A stretch of 64,000 bases of DNA from assembly GCA_029248185.1 (NCBI GenBank), contig JAQWJV010000009.1:1-64000 (forward strand). The letters are read 5' to 3'. Shown in pieces: positions 18,544 through 27,831 of the stretch. Position 1 is the first letter of the stretch. Each line of letters begins with the position of its first letter. Source of the DNA: Flavobacteriaceae bacterium (GTDB taxonomy: Bacteria; Bacteroidota; Bacteroidia; Flavobacteriales; Flavobacteriaceae). The notes beneath the pieces were generated by a model. It saw only the letters and a list, made by a program, of their open reading frames with translations, ran no database searches and had not been told where the DNA came from. The position numbers and the translations under genes are program-made.

Positions 18544-18903
18544 CTAGCTGTAACGCCTTGTTAAAACTACTATCTCCATTAAAAGACCAATTGCATAAGG
18601 AGCAAAAAAAATGAAAAACTCGGAGCGTGTTAAAACGCCATCCATCTCAAATCTGGGATGGAAATAAAAAAAGTATACCCCCAATTTTAGCGCAACGGTA
18701 ATCAAATAGAGAGTGGCTAGATTTTGTTTTTTGTGATGTATCCCCCAAGCTAAAAGAAAAAGTGCAATAATCGCTAAGATTAAATTGATTCCATAACTCG
18801 CAATTAAAAACGGACTTCTCCCCGGTAATAATTCGAGTTGAACAAATAAGCCCAAAGGCATCAATATTAACAGAAGGACAATATAAAAGAGGTTCTTTTT
18901 CAT
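18544..18903 (-). CDS. Four-helix membrane protein in the atp locus (DUF6168-like)
   Basis: A 119-residue integral membrane protein with four predicted helices: residues ~5-25, 33-53, 60-80 and 95-115. It reads like the small Bacteroidota proteins placed between atpZ and atpB (LFYIVLLLILMPLGLFVQL at the start). By position it may correspond to the AtpI-type assembly or ion-transport accessory proteins of other bacteria; that is inference. Its start overlaps the end of atpZ by 4 bp, indicating translational coupling. Confidence 0.65.
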   Translation of the reverse strand: MKKNLFYIVLLLILMPLGLFVQLELLPGRSPFLIASYGINLILAIIALFLLAWGIHHKKQNLATLYLITVALKLGVYFFYFHPRFEMDGVLTRSEFFIFFAPYAIGLLMEIVVLTRRYS

Positions 18904-19106
18904 GGATTATTCCAAAAGCTTTTGCTTTGTTTATAAATCAGCCATAAAACGATGATCAACCCAAAAACACTCAAAATTAAAGCAAAACGGGTAGTTTCAT
19001 ACTGTGCATCTAAAAAAATGCCCAGTTTGACGGCCCCATACATAATGATTCCGATTTGAAACGCAAGGCTAGAAAAGATCAGCCATCGATTAGGCTGTTT
19101 TTTCAA
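18900..19106 (-). CDS. atpZ: AtpZ/AtpI family protein
   Basis: A 68-residue protein with two transmembrane helices (LIFSSLAFQIGIIMYGAVKL and LILSVFGLIIVLWLIYKQ) joined by a short loop with LDAQYETT. Such proteins lie upstream of atpB in many bacteria and help assembly of the c-ring or divalent-ion uptake. It overlaps bactofilin by 17 bp and the next gene by 4 bp. Confidence 0.8.
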   Translation of the reverse strand: MKKQPNRWLIFSSLAFQIGIIMYGAVKLGIFLDAQYETTRFALILSVFGLIIVLWLIYKQSKSFWNNP

Positions 19107-19473
19107 GGGTATTGGTTAATTTTTTGACTCCATCTTCCTCTGAATGCATTGAACAATTCGCATTAAAAATTGCTCCAGAATCCACTATTAATTTCTGAAT
19201 AAAAACTTCCCCTTCCACATTGCTTCCCGTTTTGAGGGAAAGCGTTCCGGATACGGTTAGATTTCCTTTGAAAATGCCTTCAATATCGGCATTTGCGCAT
19301 AAAACTTTCCCAATCACTGAGGCTTCTCTTCCAATAATTACTCTTCCAATAGTTTCGACATCTCCCACTAATTTACCATCAATTCGAATGTCTGTTTTGG
19401 CTTTAATAGAGCCCTTTAAAACAGTGTTTTTATCAATTTTACTGTATTGTCCGTTTGAGTCTGTTGTTTTCAT
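19090..19473 (-). CDS. Bactofilin (polymer-forming cytoskeletal protein)
   Basis: A 127-residue bactofilin. Its single beta-helical domain is built from repeats such as KGSIKAKTDIRIDGKLVGDV, GRVIIGREASVIGKVLCANA and GIFKGNLTVSGTLSLKTGSN, flanked by short disordered tails. Bactofilins self-assemble into nucleotide-free filaments used in cell shape and envelope positioning. The start overlaps the porW stop by 4 bp. Its place between a type IX secretion lipoprotein and the ATP synthase recurs in Flavobacteria as far as I recall. Confidence 0.9.
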   Translation of the reverse strand: MKTTDSNGQYSKIDKNTVLKGSIKAKTDIRIDGKLVGDVETIGRVIIGREASVIGKVLCANADIEGIFKGNLTVSGTLSLKTGSNVEGEVFIQKLIVDSGAIFNANCSMHSEEDGVKKLTNTLEKTA

Positions 19474-21944
19474 TTTGATTCGTTTTTCCAGGTTTTGTTT
19501 TTCATATATGCTCGATATTGGGATGTCAAAGCTACAAAATTATCTAAAGTTTCGAGAGTTAAAGCACTTTTGATCCATGGATTTGCTTTTAACGTTTCTA
19601 TTTCTTGCGTGTCTCGGATGCCGTGTATTACAACAAATGAATAGGTTTCATCGTAAACATCTTGACTAACAGTCCAGTTGCTTTTGGTAGTAGATAATAC
19701 GCTTTTGACTTGATCAAAAAAAGCTAAAAACTGCGTCTCATTTCTATTTAAAAATGGGAAAATCCATTTGTAATTTTTATAAATCGCTCCTTTTTCTTCC
19801 AAGTTATTGTTTGCTTCTATTTGTTCAATCAATGCTTTTGCGTTGATCCCCTCTCTCTCAGCACTAAAATTTGTGGCGACCTCCCCAAGGGCTTGTTTCC
19901 ATGTAGCAACTCCATGGAGGCGTCCCTTAGTATGGGCTTTTAAAAGCGCAATTTTAGGTTCCATCTGACTTCCGCTTGTTACCACTTCTAGGGATTCAAT
20001 TTCTCTTAAAACATTTTTAAAGTCTTGCTTTTCGAATAAATCTAATGCCTTTGCATACAACTTTTCGGGGGTAATAACTCCAGAATCATCATAGTTGTCT
20101 GGATCTGAAAGAAGCCGTGCGAATGATGTGTCAGGATAATCTGCAACTAGGCATGCTTTATTTTCAGCCGCATCTTGAGGAAACTCTTTTTCATTCATTC
20201 GATATAAATGATACAAGGCTTGCACTGCAATTGCTTTTGGAGGTTTCGTTGCCAATAAGGTTTCTAAACGTGTTCTAGCTAAGGGAAAATCACCGAATTT
20301 TTCTTTATAAATCATTCCCAATTGTAAATATACTTTTTGATTTAGGCGACTAATACTGTCTTTGGCATCTTCTTTCTTCGGTAAAGCCATTACATAACTC
20401 TCAGGGGTTTGCTGAATGAAAACTACTTTTTTTGAGCTCAACTCAGCATCCTGTAATGTATTTGATAAAACTGTTTGTATAGATGCAGCCTGCCTCCAAT
20501 TATCTACATTGGGGCGATCTCCCCAATTTGCTTTGTACGTTTGACGTCCTTTCAAAACCACTTTTGGATTGTAAAAATAAAAGGCGTTTTGTCTGCTTCT
20601 CTGCGTTAAAAATTGATTCTTTTTTGACTGAGACTCGAGTGTTTTTTCTGCTAGGGATTGCTGTTCATCAATAAAATTTTGAAAAAACTGTAGTTGTTCT
20701 TCCTGATTCATGGAAAGTAAAGAAAGGATGCTGTCTGTTCTTTGGATTGTTTTTTCATAAACAATAACTTCAGTCAAATTCTCCCGTTTTCTTTTTAGTT
20801 TTTTGTAATCAACTGTGGATTCCTCAAAAAGAGGGAGTAGTTTCTCTAAATAGGCTCCTGTTTCTAAATAATTTCCTTTGCTGAAATAATAGTCGGTTAA
20901 ATCTTGATAATTTTCAATTTGAGTGTAAGAATCTACGGTGGCTGACGCTAATGATCGATTGAAATGTATCAATGCCAAGCTGTCGAGTCCTTCTTCCAAA
21001 TACAACCTTCCTAAAGAACGGTCAAGTAAATGTTCAAAAGGCTTGTTTTCATAATTTTTAAATAAGCGTTCAATGCCCTCAACTCTGTCTTCAAATATTG
21101 ATGAACTATTTAAGAGGGTTTGCTTAATTTTCGCATTGATATAAAACTTTCGAGAAGCTTTTCGTTTCAAATCAGTAATGGCTTCAAAAGCCCATAGTGC
21201 TGAATCTTTTTTTTCAAGCGCCTCAAAAAGTTGCCCTGTAATGAATAAATATCGGGCTCTTGATTTTCTTTTAGGGGATGCAAGAGCTGCTCTTTTCATA
21301 TAATAAGCCGCTGAATCTCTCTTTTTTAAATTAATAAATGCCTCAGCAACTGTAGCATTTGCTAATGGGTAAAATTGATTTCCCAGATTCAATGATTTGG
21401 CAAGGGGTCTCAAGTTTTGAATTGCCAATTCGTCGTTTTGCAAACGAATATTCGTTTTCTCTCGCCAAATTTTCCCTTGAATAAAAATACTTTGATCTGC
21501 TCCACTTTTTAATAAAAAATTAAACGCCTCGAGTGCTGGGAAAAAACGACGGTCAAAATAACGTGCTTTTCCAAGAAGGAGATAGGCCGCGTCAATCTGG
21601 CGATTGTATTGATTCCCATTGATGTTCATGGAGTGCTTTTGAATTGCTTTAACCGCTTTTTCTTCTGCTCGATCAAAACCCGGAACTATCGAAGATTGAT
21701 CGATATTCTCTCCCCTCAAATTAATGGGTTCGACCGGAATTAACTCATAAAAGTTATCCTCATACGCTTCATCTAAAATTTGTTTTCCTATCGCAAAGGC
21801 TTCTTTTCCATTAAACAACACATTATATTTCGTGGTAAGGGTGTGATACTCTTGATTGACAACTCCTTTCTTGCTTGTGCTACAGGAAAGCAGCACAAAA
21901 AAGATCAAGGGGAAAATCCAAAAAACAAGGCGTGTTCTTCTCAT
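19470..21944 (-). CDS. porW: Type IX secretion system lipoprotein PorW/SprE, TPR-rich
   Basis: An 824-residue lipoprotein with lipobox LLSC (Cys21) and then CSTSKKGVVNQEYHTLTTKY, typical of PorW/SprE. Tetratricopeptide-like helical repeats fill about residues 60-420 and 520-720 (AAYLLLGKARYFDRRFFPAL; QVYLQLGMIYKEKFGDFPLA). In F. johnsoniae SprE is needed for gliding and type IX secretion; P. gingivalis PorW links the PorK/N ring to the translocon. First gene of the leftward block ending in the ATP synthase. No other T9SS gene is seen here, as is normal. Confidence 0.85.
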   Translation of the reverse strand: MRRTRLVFWIFPLIFFVLLSCSTSKKGVVNQEYHTLTTKYNVLFNGKEAFAIGKQILDEAYEDNFYELIPVEPINLRGENIDQSSIVPGFDRAEEKAVKAIQKHSMNINGNQYNRQIDAAYLLLGKARYFDRRFFPALEAFNFLLKSGADQSIFIQGKIWREKTNIRLQNDELAIQNLRPLAKSLNLGNQFYPLANATVAEAFINLKKRDSAAYYMKRAALASPKRKSRARYLFITGQLFEALEKKDSALWAFEAITDLKRKASRKFYINAKIKQTLLNSSSIFEDRVEGIERLFKNYENKPFEHLLDRSLGRLYLEEGLDSLALIHFNRSLASATVDSYTQIENYQDLTDYYFSKGNYLETGAYLEKLLPLFEESTVDYKKLKRKRENLTEVIVYEKTIQRTDSILSLLSMNQEEQLQFFQNFIDEQQSLAEKTLESQSKKNQFLTQRSRQNAFYFYNPKVVLKGRQTYKANWGDRPNVDNWRQAASIQTVLSNTLQDAELSSKKVVFIQQTPESYVMALPKKEDAKDSISRLNQKVYLQLGMIYKEKFGDFPLARTRLETLLATKPPKAIAVQALYHLYRMNEKEFPQDAAENKACLVADYPDTSFARLLSDPDNYDDSGVITPEKLYAKALDLFEKQDFKNVLREIESLEVVTSGSQMEPKIALLKAHTKGRLHGVATWKQALGEVATNFSAEREGINAKALIEQIEANNNLEEKGAIYKNYKWIFPFLNRNETQFLAFFDQVKSVLSTTKSNWTVSQDVYDETYSFVVIHGIRDTQEIETLKANPWIKSALTLETLDNFVALTSQYRAYMKNKTWKNESK

Positions 21945-22004
21945 CTGAGTTGCATGTAAGGTAATAACAAGAAAACTAGTGTTTTAGTATATCTTGAATC
22001 CCAA

Positions 22005-22700
22005 TTAATTTGAAAAATACGCTTCTAACTCTTTGAGTGTGGATGCTGTAGTTTTTATGTCTTTTAAAATCACTCCCTTCTCCAGTAAAACAATCCGTTC
22101 GCAAACTTCTGTAACATGCGTTAAATCGTGACTGGAAATCAAAAAAGTGGTTCCGTATTTTTCGGCTTCTTCTTTTAAAAGATGTTTTAATCGAATTTGT
22201 GTCGTAGGGTCTAAATTTGCAAAAGGTTCATCAAGAATAACAATCTCAGGATGTCCTATTAATGCGCCAATAATTCCTGCTTTTTTCTGATTCCCTTTTG
22301 AAAAGTCCCGTAAGTATTTCTTTTGGTTCAGCACTTCTGAATTAAAAAAAAGCTCAAACCCTTTGACAAAAATGGTGACCTCTTCCTCCGTTTTTCCTCT
22401 CAAACGACCAATAAATTGATAATATTCTTCCACCGTTAAATAACCAATCAAATAGCTCTCGTCAATAAAAGCCGCTGTAGCGGGTTTCCAAGCTTCACTT
22501 TTTTGAACATCAATATCATTAATTGTAACACGACCACTTGTCGATTCAATCAAATCAAGTAATAAACTAAAAAAGGTCGTTTTGCCAGCACCATTATTCC
22601 CGACAAGGCCAAAAATTTCTCCTTTAGGAATTACAAGTTCTTGGAGGTCTAAGACTTTGACCCCTCCATAGGTTTTGGAAAGAGATTCTACTGAGATCAT
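22005..22700 (-). CDS. ABC transporter ATP-binding protein
   Basis: A 231-residue ATPase. Walker A is GNNGAGKTT, the signature segment is the degenerate LRDFSKGNQKKAGI, Walker B is EIVILDEPFANLDP, and the switch His is in ISSHDL. FSKGNQ in place of LSGGQ is typical of exporters paired with large hydrophobic permeases such as the next gene. It overlaps the permease by 4 bp, so the two form one transporter. Substrate unknown. Confidence 0.92.
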   Translation of the reverse strand: MISVESLSKTYGGVKVLDLQELVIPKGEIFGLVGNNGAGKTTFFSLLLDLIESTSGRVTINDIDVQKSEAWKPATAAFIDESYLIGYLTVEEYYQFIGRLRGKTEEEVTIFVKGFELFFNSEVLNQKKYLRDFSKGNQKKAGIIGALIGHPEIVILDEPFANLDPTTQIRLKHLLKEEAEKYGTTFLISSHDLTHVTEVCERIVLLEKGVILKDIKTTASTLKELEAYFSN

Positions 22701-24181
22701 ATATTGTTTTTGTTAAAGGCCGCAAGGGTCTCATATTTCTTACTTTGGTATGTCTTTTCAATTTGAGTTAACAATTGATTTTTGAATAAAAACCCCAACA
22801 CTCCTGCAATGAAAAGTCCAATAACTCCAGCATAAAAACCAAAAAATAGATTGGGTATATAAAAAACAACTACGGGTAAAACCAATTTGGGTAACGCAAA
22901 CAACATCTGTGTCAAGTTAAATCCTTGTGTGTTTTCAAAGGCTTTCGCCTTCACATTTAGCTTTATGGGTGTTACATTATAAGCTCCTGAAAAAAGATTA
23001 ATTAAACTCCCAAAACCAAAGTTAAACACGCCTGCTGCAACAATAATTAACATTGTCTTTTTGCCAAAATATAAATAGGGAAATGATAAAATTGTGCAAA
23101 CCACAACAGAAAACATCAGTAAATAAAGCTTGGATTTTAGGTATTCTATATAGGGCAAGTTCTGTCCCATCAAAAAAGAATAATATTCACTATCCCATGC
23201 GGGGACAAATTGCCCAAAAGAAATCATAAATCCTCCTGTAATAAATATCCCCGCAAAAATGAGGATAGTAGGATTGTCATTATAGATGTCCTGTGTAAAA
23301 AAAATCAATCCATAAAACAAAAACAAAAACCCCATCATTACAACTTGTCGAGCACGAATGTTTCTGATAATCAAACGAATATCATTTTTCAAAAGTACTC
23401 CCGTGGGACCCCAGGCATCAAGGAAGTGTAATTTTGATCCAATGATACGTTCCTTCTTTTTGCTTAGGCCTTTATCCAAATACAGTTGGGCTTTTAAAAA
23501 TTTCTCTGTTAGGTACCACATCAAAATAAAGACTGCTAAAGGAATCCCTAACCCTAAGGGTTGTGTATAAAGCAAATCAAAAGCTTGGTTAAAAAAAGAA
23601 AGTATGGGAACTTCCAAATACGTTTCTAACAAATAGCCGCCTGCAATGAAGGAAATGGTTCCAATGGCAACTCTTTTATTTTTATTGAAAAGAAAAACCA
23701 AAAAGTTATTTACCCCCGAAAGGGTTAATATTCCAATAAACCAGATCCACAAAGAAAGGGTTGTCCCGTTTTCTTTACTAACTACAATACAAAATGGAAG
23801 TAAAATGATCAGTGGAATAAAATTGAAAAAAGAAGTCAATGAACGCAGCATAACCCTTCGTATAATTTGCGCTTTTGTAATGGGTTGTATCAAAAGAGAT
23901 TTTACGTCAGACACAGGGGGATTTTGTAGAAAATAGCGGAACAAAAAATCCAATGCAAAGAAATAAATCAGCCATTGATTTACAACGCTTATCGGATCCG
24001 CCTCTGGAAAGACTTTTCTAATGATAAAAAAAAGACCAATCCCTAATCCTAAAAAAACCAATAAAAAATAAAGTGTTAAAAAACCAATAAAAATTCTTGC
24101 CGCCATTTTTAATTCCCATTGAGGAGCTCTAAAGAATTTTTTCTTTGCTAAAGAGAGGGATTGTTTAAGAGAAATAGACAT
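22697..24181 (-). CDS. ABC transporter permease, DUF5687 family
   Basis: A 494-residue polytopic membrane protein with roughly ten to twelve hydrophobic segments, e.g. IFIGFLTLYFLLVFLGLGIG (~30-50) and VMMGFLFLFYGLIFF (~285-300). It matches the Bacteroidota DUF5687 family that travels with an ABC-2-type ATPase. First gene of the pair. Substrate unknown; drug, lipid or peptide export are possible. Confidence 0.75.
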   Translation of the reverse strand: MSISLKQSLSLAKKKFFRAPQWELKMAARIFIGFLTLYFLLVFLGLGIGLFFIIRKVFPEADPISVVNQWLIYFFALDFLFRYFLQNPPVSDVKSLLIQPITKAQIIRRVMLRSLTSFFNFIPLIILLPFCIVVSKENGTTLSLWIWFIGILTLSGVNNFLVFLFNKNKRVAIGTISFIAGGYLLETYLEVPILSFFNQAFDLLYTQPLGLGIPLAVFILMWYLTEKFLKAQLYLDKGLSKKKERIIGSKLHFLDAWGPTGVLLKNDIRLIIRNIRARQVVMMGFLFLFYGLIFFTQDIYNDNPTILIFAGIFITGGFMISFGQFVPAWDSEYYSFLMGQNLPYIEYLKSKLYLLMFSVVVCTILSFPYLYFGKKTMLIIVAAGVFNFGFGSLINLFSGAYNVTPIKLNVKAKAFENTQGFNLTQMLFALPKLVLPVVVFYIPNLFFGFYAGVIGLFIAGVLGFLFKNQLLTQIEKTYQSKKYETLAAFNKNNI

Positions 24182-24240
24182 ATTAGGCTTTTGGAACTCT
24201 TACAATGATAATCATTTTTTTAAATTTGCCAAAAAAAGTT

Positions 24241-25284
24241 ATGTCGTCATTCCATTCGTTAAAGGTTTCTAATATTGAAAGAATAACCTCCAAAGCCGTA
24301 GTTGTCTCTTTTGAAATCCCCGATTCATTAAAAACAGAATTTGAGTTTCTTGCAGGACAATATATTGGTTTACAAGCTCAAATCAATGGGGAAAAAGTTC
24401 GCCGATCCTATTCCATTTGTTCAGCGCCTCAATCGGGAATCTTAGAAGTAGGGATTAAAGAAGTGCCCAAAGGTGTTTTTTCTGGCTATGTAAACAAACA
24501 GCTTGCTGTGGGCGACATCCTGGAAGTTAGTACTCCCGAAGGGCGTTTCACCCTAACTTCAGAAACTACCGACAACACCCTTGTTGGGATAGCCGCAGGA
24601 AGTGGTATCACACCCATTATGTCCATTATAAAATCCGTAATACTCGATCAGTCTAATTCTCAATTTGTTTTATTATATGGAAATAAGTCTCCCGAGGAAA
24701 CCCTGTTTTATGAAGAACTTTTAATGCTTGAAAAAGAAAATCCCAGACAATTAAAAATTCATTGGGTCTTCAGTCAAACTAATGTTACAGAAACTCACTT
24801 TGGTCGCATCGATGCTTCTCTGGTAAATTATCTTCTCAAGCAAACTGAAAATAAACACCCAAAGGCATTTTATCTCTGTGGCCCTGAAAGTATGATCAAT
24901 CAAGCTTCAAATCAATTATTAGAAAAAGGAATCAATAAAGAGCAAATCTTTTTTGAACTGTTTACTGCCAGTACAGAAACAGTGGCAGTGACCTCCGCCG
25001 CAGAAAGCGGAACACTCTCTTTAACCTGTGATGAAGTAACCCATTCCCTTGAGCTAGCCTCAGGTAAAACCCTTTTAGATATTGCGTTAGAGGCTAAATT
25101 AGATGTTCCCTATTCTTGTCAAGGTGGAGTTTGTAGTAGTTGTATTGCACGCGTAACAGAAGGAAAAGCCAGTATGCAAAGCAATCAAATCCTTACTGAT
25201 GCAGAAGTTGAAGAGGGGTTGGTCTTAAGCTGTCAGGCAGTGGCTCAATCTGAAACCCTGAGTCTTGACTTTGATGATGTCTAA
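24241..25284 (+). CDS. FNR-type flavoprotein reductase with C-terminal 2Fe-2S ferredoxin domain
   Basis: The ATG at 24241 gives 347 residues; the longer frame from 24205 adds an unlikely hydrophobic leader. The FAD-binding barrel carries RRSYSICSAP, the NAD(P)H domain AAGSGITPIMSI and CGPESMI, and the C-terminal plant-type ferredoxin CQGGVCSSCIAR plus LSCQ supply four Cys ligands. The architecture matches PaaE/PaaK-like oxygenase reductases and is widespread in Flavobacteria without paa genes. It passes electrons from NAD(P)H to a partner oxygenase or desaturase that is not in this window. Confidence 0.88.
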   Translation: MSSFHSLKVSNIERITSKAVVVSFEIPDSLKTEFEFLAGQYIGLQAQINGEKVRRSYSICSAPQSGILEVGIKEVPKGVFSGYVNKQLAVGDILEVSTPEGRFTLTSETTDNTLVGIAAGSGITPIMSIIKSVILDQSNSQFVLLYGNKSPEETLFYEELLMLEKENPRQLKIHWVFSQTNVTETHFGRIDASLVNYLLKQTENKHPKAFYLCGPESMINQASNQLLEKGINKEQIFFELFTASTETVAVTSAAESGTLSLTCDEVTHSLELASGKTLLDIALEAKLDVPYSCQGGVCSSCIARVTEGKASMQSNQILTDAEVEEGLVLSCQAVAQSETLSLDFDDV

Positions 25285-25302
25285 AACGCTTTTGTCTCTT
25301 TT

Positions 25303-26238
25303 TTAAAAAGAGATTAGATTGTATTGATACAAATTGAAGGAAACCGCCGTGATGATGAGGGTCAGAATCAATAGCTCTTTTATCAGGTTGTTTTTTATAT
25401 AATCTATACCGAGACCAAGAAAAAAAGCCGTTGGAATAAAGCTTAATAACCACTTTTCATTTCCATGATATAAATTTAAATATCTAAAAAGGATGCTAAT
25501 AATCAACCATATCAACATAAATTGAAACGCTCTATAAACACCCTGTTTGCCCAATGAATTCTTGTATTGAGTAGGTCTAAAGAAAAGGGCTATTACTACG
25601 CTCCCCAATATCGCTCCAAGCCAAAGGCTTTCGGATACTTGAAAATCAATCGTATTCACATTGACGCTTTTATAGAAAAAATGACCTGTTAAAAAATAAG
25701 AGCACACCATTAAAAATTGAGTAGTGCATAGAATTCCTGTTATCAAAATAATTCCATTTTTAAGTCTTCGATACTGAGGTTCAATAAAAAACAAGAAAGG
25801 AACTGTGTAAAAAAGAACAAAGTTGTAATTAAAGAAACTAATGCTGGTTATGAGAACACTGAGAAGGAAAATCTCCTGAGTGGGTTGTTTTTGTTTTAAC
25901 TCTCGCGTGTAAACATTTAGTGCAATCAACAAAAAAAGTCCAATCAATCCTCTTTTTAAGTCAAATGTTCCTTCTTGATTAAATAAAAGAATCGTTAAAG
26001 GAAAAGAAAGAAGGTGAGTTGCTCCAAATTTAGCATTCAATTTCTTGTTTTCTGAGAGGGATACTAAAAGGGTAATGAGAATGAATAAAAAACTAAATCT
26101 GACGGTTTTCAAAAAAGCATCTTGCTTTATATCGCCCAAGCTCATACAATACGTGATAAAAAGATTTGCAAAAAAGCACAAAAAAAAAGAAGCAATGAAC
26201 GCTTGAATACTTACCCTTTTAAATATCTTTGCAAACAT
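25303..26238 (-). CDS. Polytopic membrane protein, DUF6427 family
   Basis: A 311-residue protein with about eight to ten predicted helices. It starts MFAKIFKRVSIQAFIASFFL and contains FLFFIEPQYRRLKNG in a central loop. It resembles the Bacteroidota-specific DUF6427 family, usually found beside DUF6341 and purD as here. No function is known. Divergent to the DUF6341 gene with a 41-bp gap. Confidence 0.65.
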   Translation of the reverse strand: MFAKIFKRVSIQAFIASFFLCFFANLFITYCMSLGDIKQDAFLKTVRFSFLFILITLLVSLSENKKLNAKFGATHLLSFPLTILLFNQEGTFDLKRGLIGLFLLIALNVYTRELKQKQPTQEIFLLSVLITSISFFNYNFVLFYTVPFLFFIEPQYRRLKNGIILITGILCTTQFLMVCSYFLTGHFFYKSVNVNTIDFQVSESLWLGAILGSVVIALFFRPTQYKNSLGKQGVYRAFQFMLIWLIISILFRYLNLYHGNEKWLLSFIPTAFFLGLGIDYIKNNLIKELLILTLIITAVSFNLYQYNLISF

Positions 26239-26279
26239 ATTGGTTCAAATTTTAAATCAATTTATAAATTAATTCGCTT

Positions 26280-26507
26280 ATGAAAGCTTTTTTTGAAGGA
26301 ATCGCCTGGTTATTTGAAGAAATTCTTTTTCTTCCTTATGATCTTTTACGCCAACTAGAAAGTAGCAGTTGGACACTCGCCAACTCAGTCAATTGGATCT
26401 TTTTACTAATTGGATTTTCTGCTTTAATTTATTGGGTGTTACAACTCAACTTATTTGACAAAAATGGGGAAGAAGATAAAGATCCTTCCGCACATTCTTT
26501 TCTATAA
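26280..26507 (+). CDS. Small membrane protein, DUF6341 family
   Basis: A 75-residue protein with an amphipathic N-terminal segment (MKAFFEGIAWLFEEILFLPY) and one transmembrane helix (WIFLLIGFSALIYWVLQL), then an acidic tail. It matches the small Bacteroidota DUF6341 family found next to DUF6427 and purD. Unknown role. Convergent 6-bp overlap with purD. Confidence 0.7.
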   Translation: MKAFFEGIAWLFEEILFLPYDLLRQLESSSWTLANSVNWIFLLIGFSALIYWVLQLNLFDKNGEEDKDPSAHSFL

Positions 26508-27773
26508 ATCAAACCCGATATCGCTTCGGTAGTTTATTCCCTCATACTTGATTTTTGATAAAATTTCGTAGGAGCTTTTTACTGCCTCTTGATGATGCTT
26601 TCCAAAAGAAGTAATTGCCAATACGCGTCCACCAGACGTTTTTATTGAGTCTCCCTCTTGTTTGGTTCCTGCATGAAAAATCATTTTCCCATCAAGCTGC
26701 TTGAGACCCGAAATAGTTTTTCCTTTTTCATACGCCTCAGGATAGCCCCCTGAAACAGCCATTACCGTTGCGGCCGCAGAAGAATCTATCTCTAATGTAA
26801 CTGTATCAAGGCGTTCTTCATTTACCGCCTTAAGGATGGCTAAAAAATCGTTTTTAATTCTTGGAATCACCACTTCGGTTTCGGGGTCACCCATTCGAAC
26901 GTTATATTCAATCACTTTGGGTTCTTCTCCTACTTTAATCAAACCAATAAAAACAAAGCCTTTGAACGGCAGATTGTCTTTTTTCAAACCTTCAATGGTT
27001 GGTTTGATAATTTGCGTTTCAATTTTTTCTTTGAATTCCTCCGTAACAAAAGGAACTGGGGAAATGGCGCCCATCCCTCCGGTATTCAATCCTGTATCTC
27101 CCTCTCCAATTCTTTTATAATCTTTAGCCATTGGAAGCGTTAAATACGAAGATCCGTCAGTCAAAACAAAACAAGATAATTCTATCCCTGCCAAAAACTC
27201 TTCAATAACCACTTTTTTTGAAGCGGCCCCAAATTTACTTTCCAAGAGCATTTCACCTAATTCTCTTTTTGCTGTTTCTAAATCGTCTATAATAAGCACT
27301 CCTTTTCCTGCGGCTAGACCATCGGCTTTTAATACATATGGGGGGTTGCTTTGCTCTAAAAAAGCTTCTCCTTCAGCAAGGGTCTCGGACGTAAATTCAG
27401 CATAAGCTGCGGTAGGGATATTATGACGCATCATAAACGCTTTGGCATAAGCCTTACTTCCCTCCAAAGTAGCGGCCTCTTTTTGAGGTCCAATCACTCC
27501 AACAGAAGAGAGCAGTGGGTCCTTTAAAAAGAAATCATGTATTCCGTTAACCAAAGGATCTTCAGGACCTACAATCACTAACTGAATGTCATGGGCTAAA
27601 ACCGCTTTTTTTATCCCCTCAAAATCATTTACATCAATGGGAAGGTTGGTCGCACACGATGCTGTCCCAGCATTTCCAGGGGCTGCAAAAAGTTGGTCGC
27701 AATCTTTACTCTGTTTAATTTTCCAACAAAGGGTGTGTTCACGTCCCCCTCCGCCAATTACCAATACATTCAT
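26502..27773 (-). CDS. purD: Phosphoribosylamine-glycine ligase
   Basis: A 423-residue GAR synthetase: phosphoribosylamine + glycine + ATP to GAR, the second step of purine synthesis. It starts with the Rossmann-like MNVLVIGGGGREHTLCWK. ATP-grasp residues include LKADGLAAGKGVLI, the GTNTGGMG-type loop reads GDTGLNTGGMGAISPVP, and YNVRMGDPETEVVIPR is the metal-binding signature. Complete. Confidence 0.97.
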   Translation of the reverse strand: MNVLVIGGGGREHTLCWKIKQSKDCDQLFAAPGNAGTASCATNLPIDVNDFEGIKKAVLAHDIQLVIVGPEDPLVNGIHDFFLKDPLLSSVGVIGPQKEAATLEGSKAYAKAFMMRHNIPTAAYAEFTSETLAEGEAFLEQSNPPYVLKADGLAAGKGVLIIDDLETAKRELGEMLLESKFGAASKKVVIEEFLAGIELSCFVLTDGSSYLTLPMAKDYKRIGEGDTGLNTGGMGAISPVPFVTEEFKEKIETQIIKPTIEGLKKDNLPFKGFVFIGLIKVGEEPKVIEYNVRMGDPETEVVIPRIKNDFLAILKAVNEERLDTVTLEIDSSAAATVMAVSGGYPEAYEKGKTISGLKQLDGKMIFHAGTKQEGDSIKTSGGRVLAITSFGKHHQEAVKSSYEILSKIKYEGINYRSDIGFDL

Positions 27774-27788
27774 TCAAAATAATTTTTT

Positions 27789-27796
27789 CAAAGATA
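27789..27796 (-). promoter_or_regulatory. -7 promoter element of purD
   Basis: The minus strand reads TATCTTTG, perfect TAnnTTTG, 15 bp before the purD ATG. No clear -33 element. No PurR-like or riboswitch structure noticed in the short leader. Confidence 0.45.
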
Positions 27797-27831
27797 AACA
27801 CTAATGATGGATCTCTGTTTATAGTCTCTTT

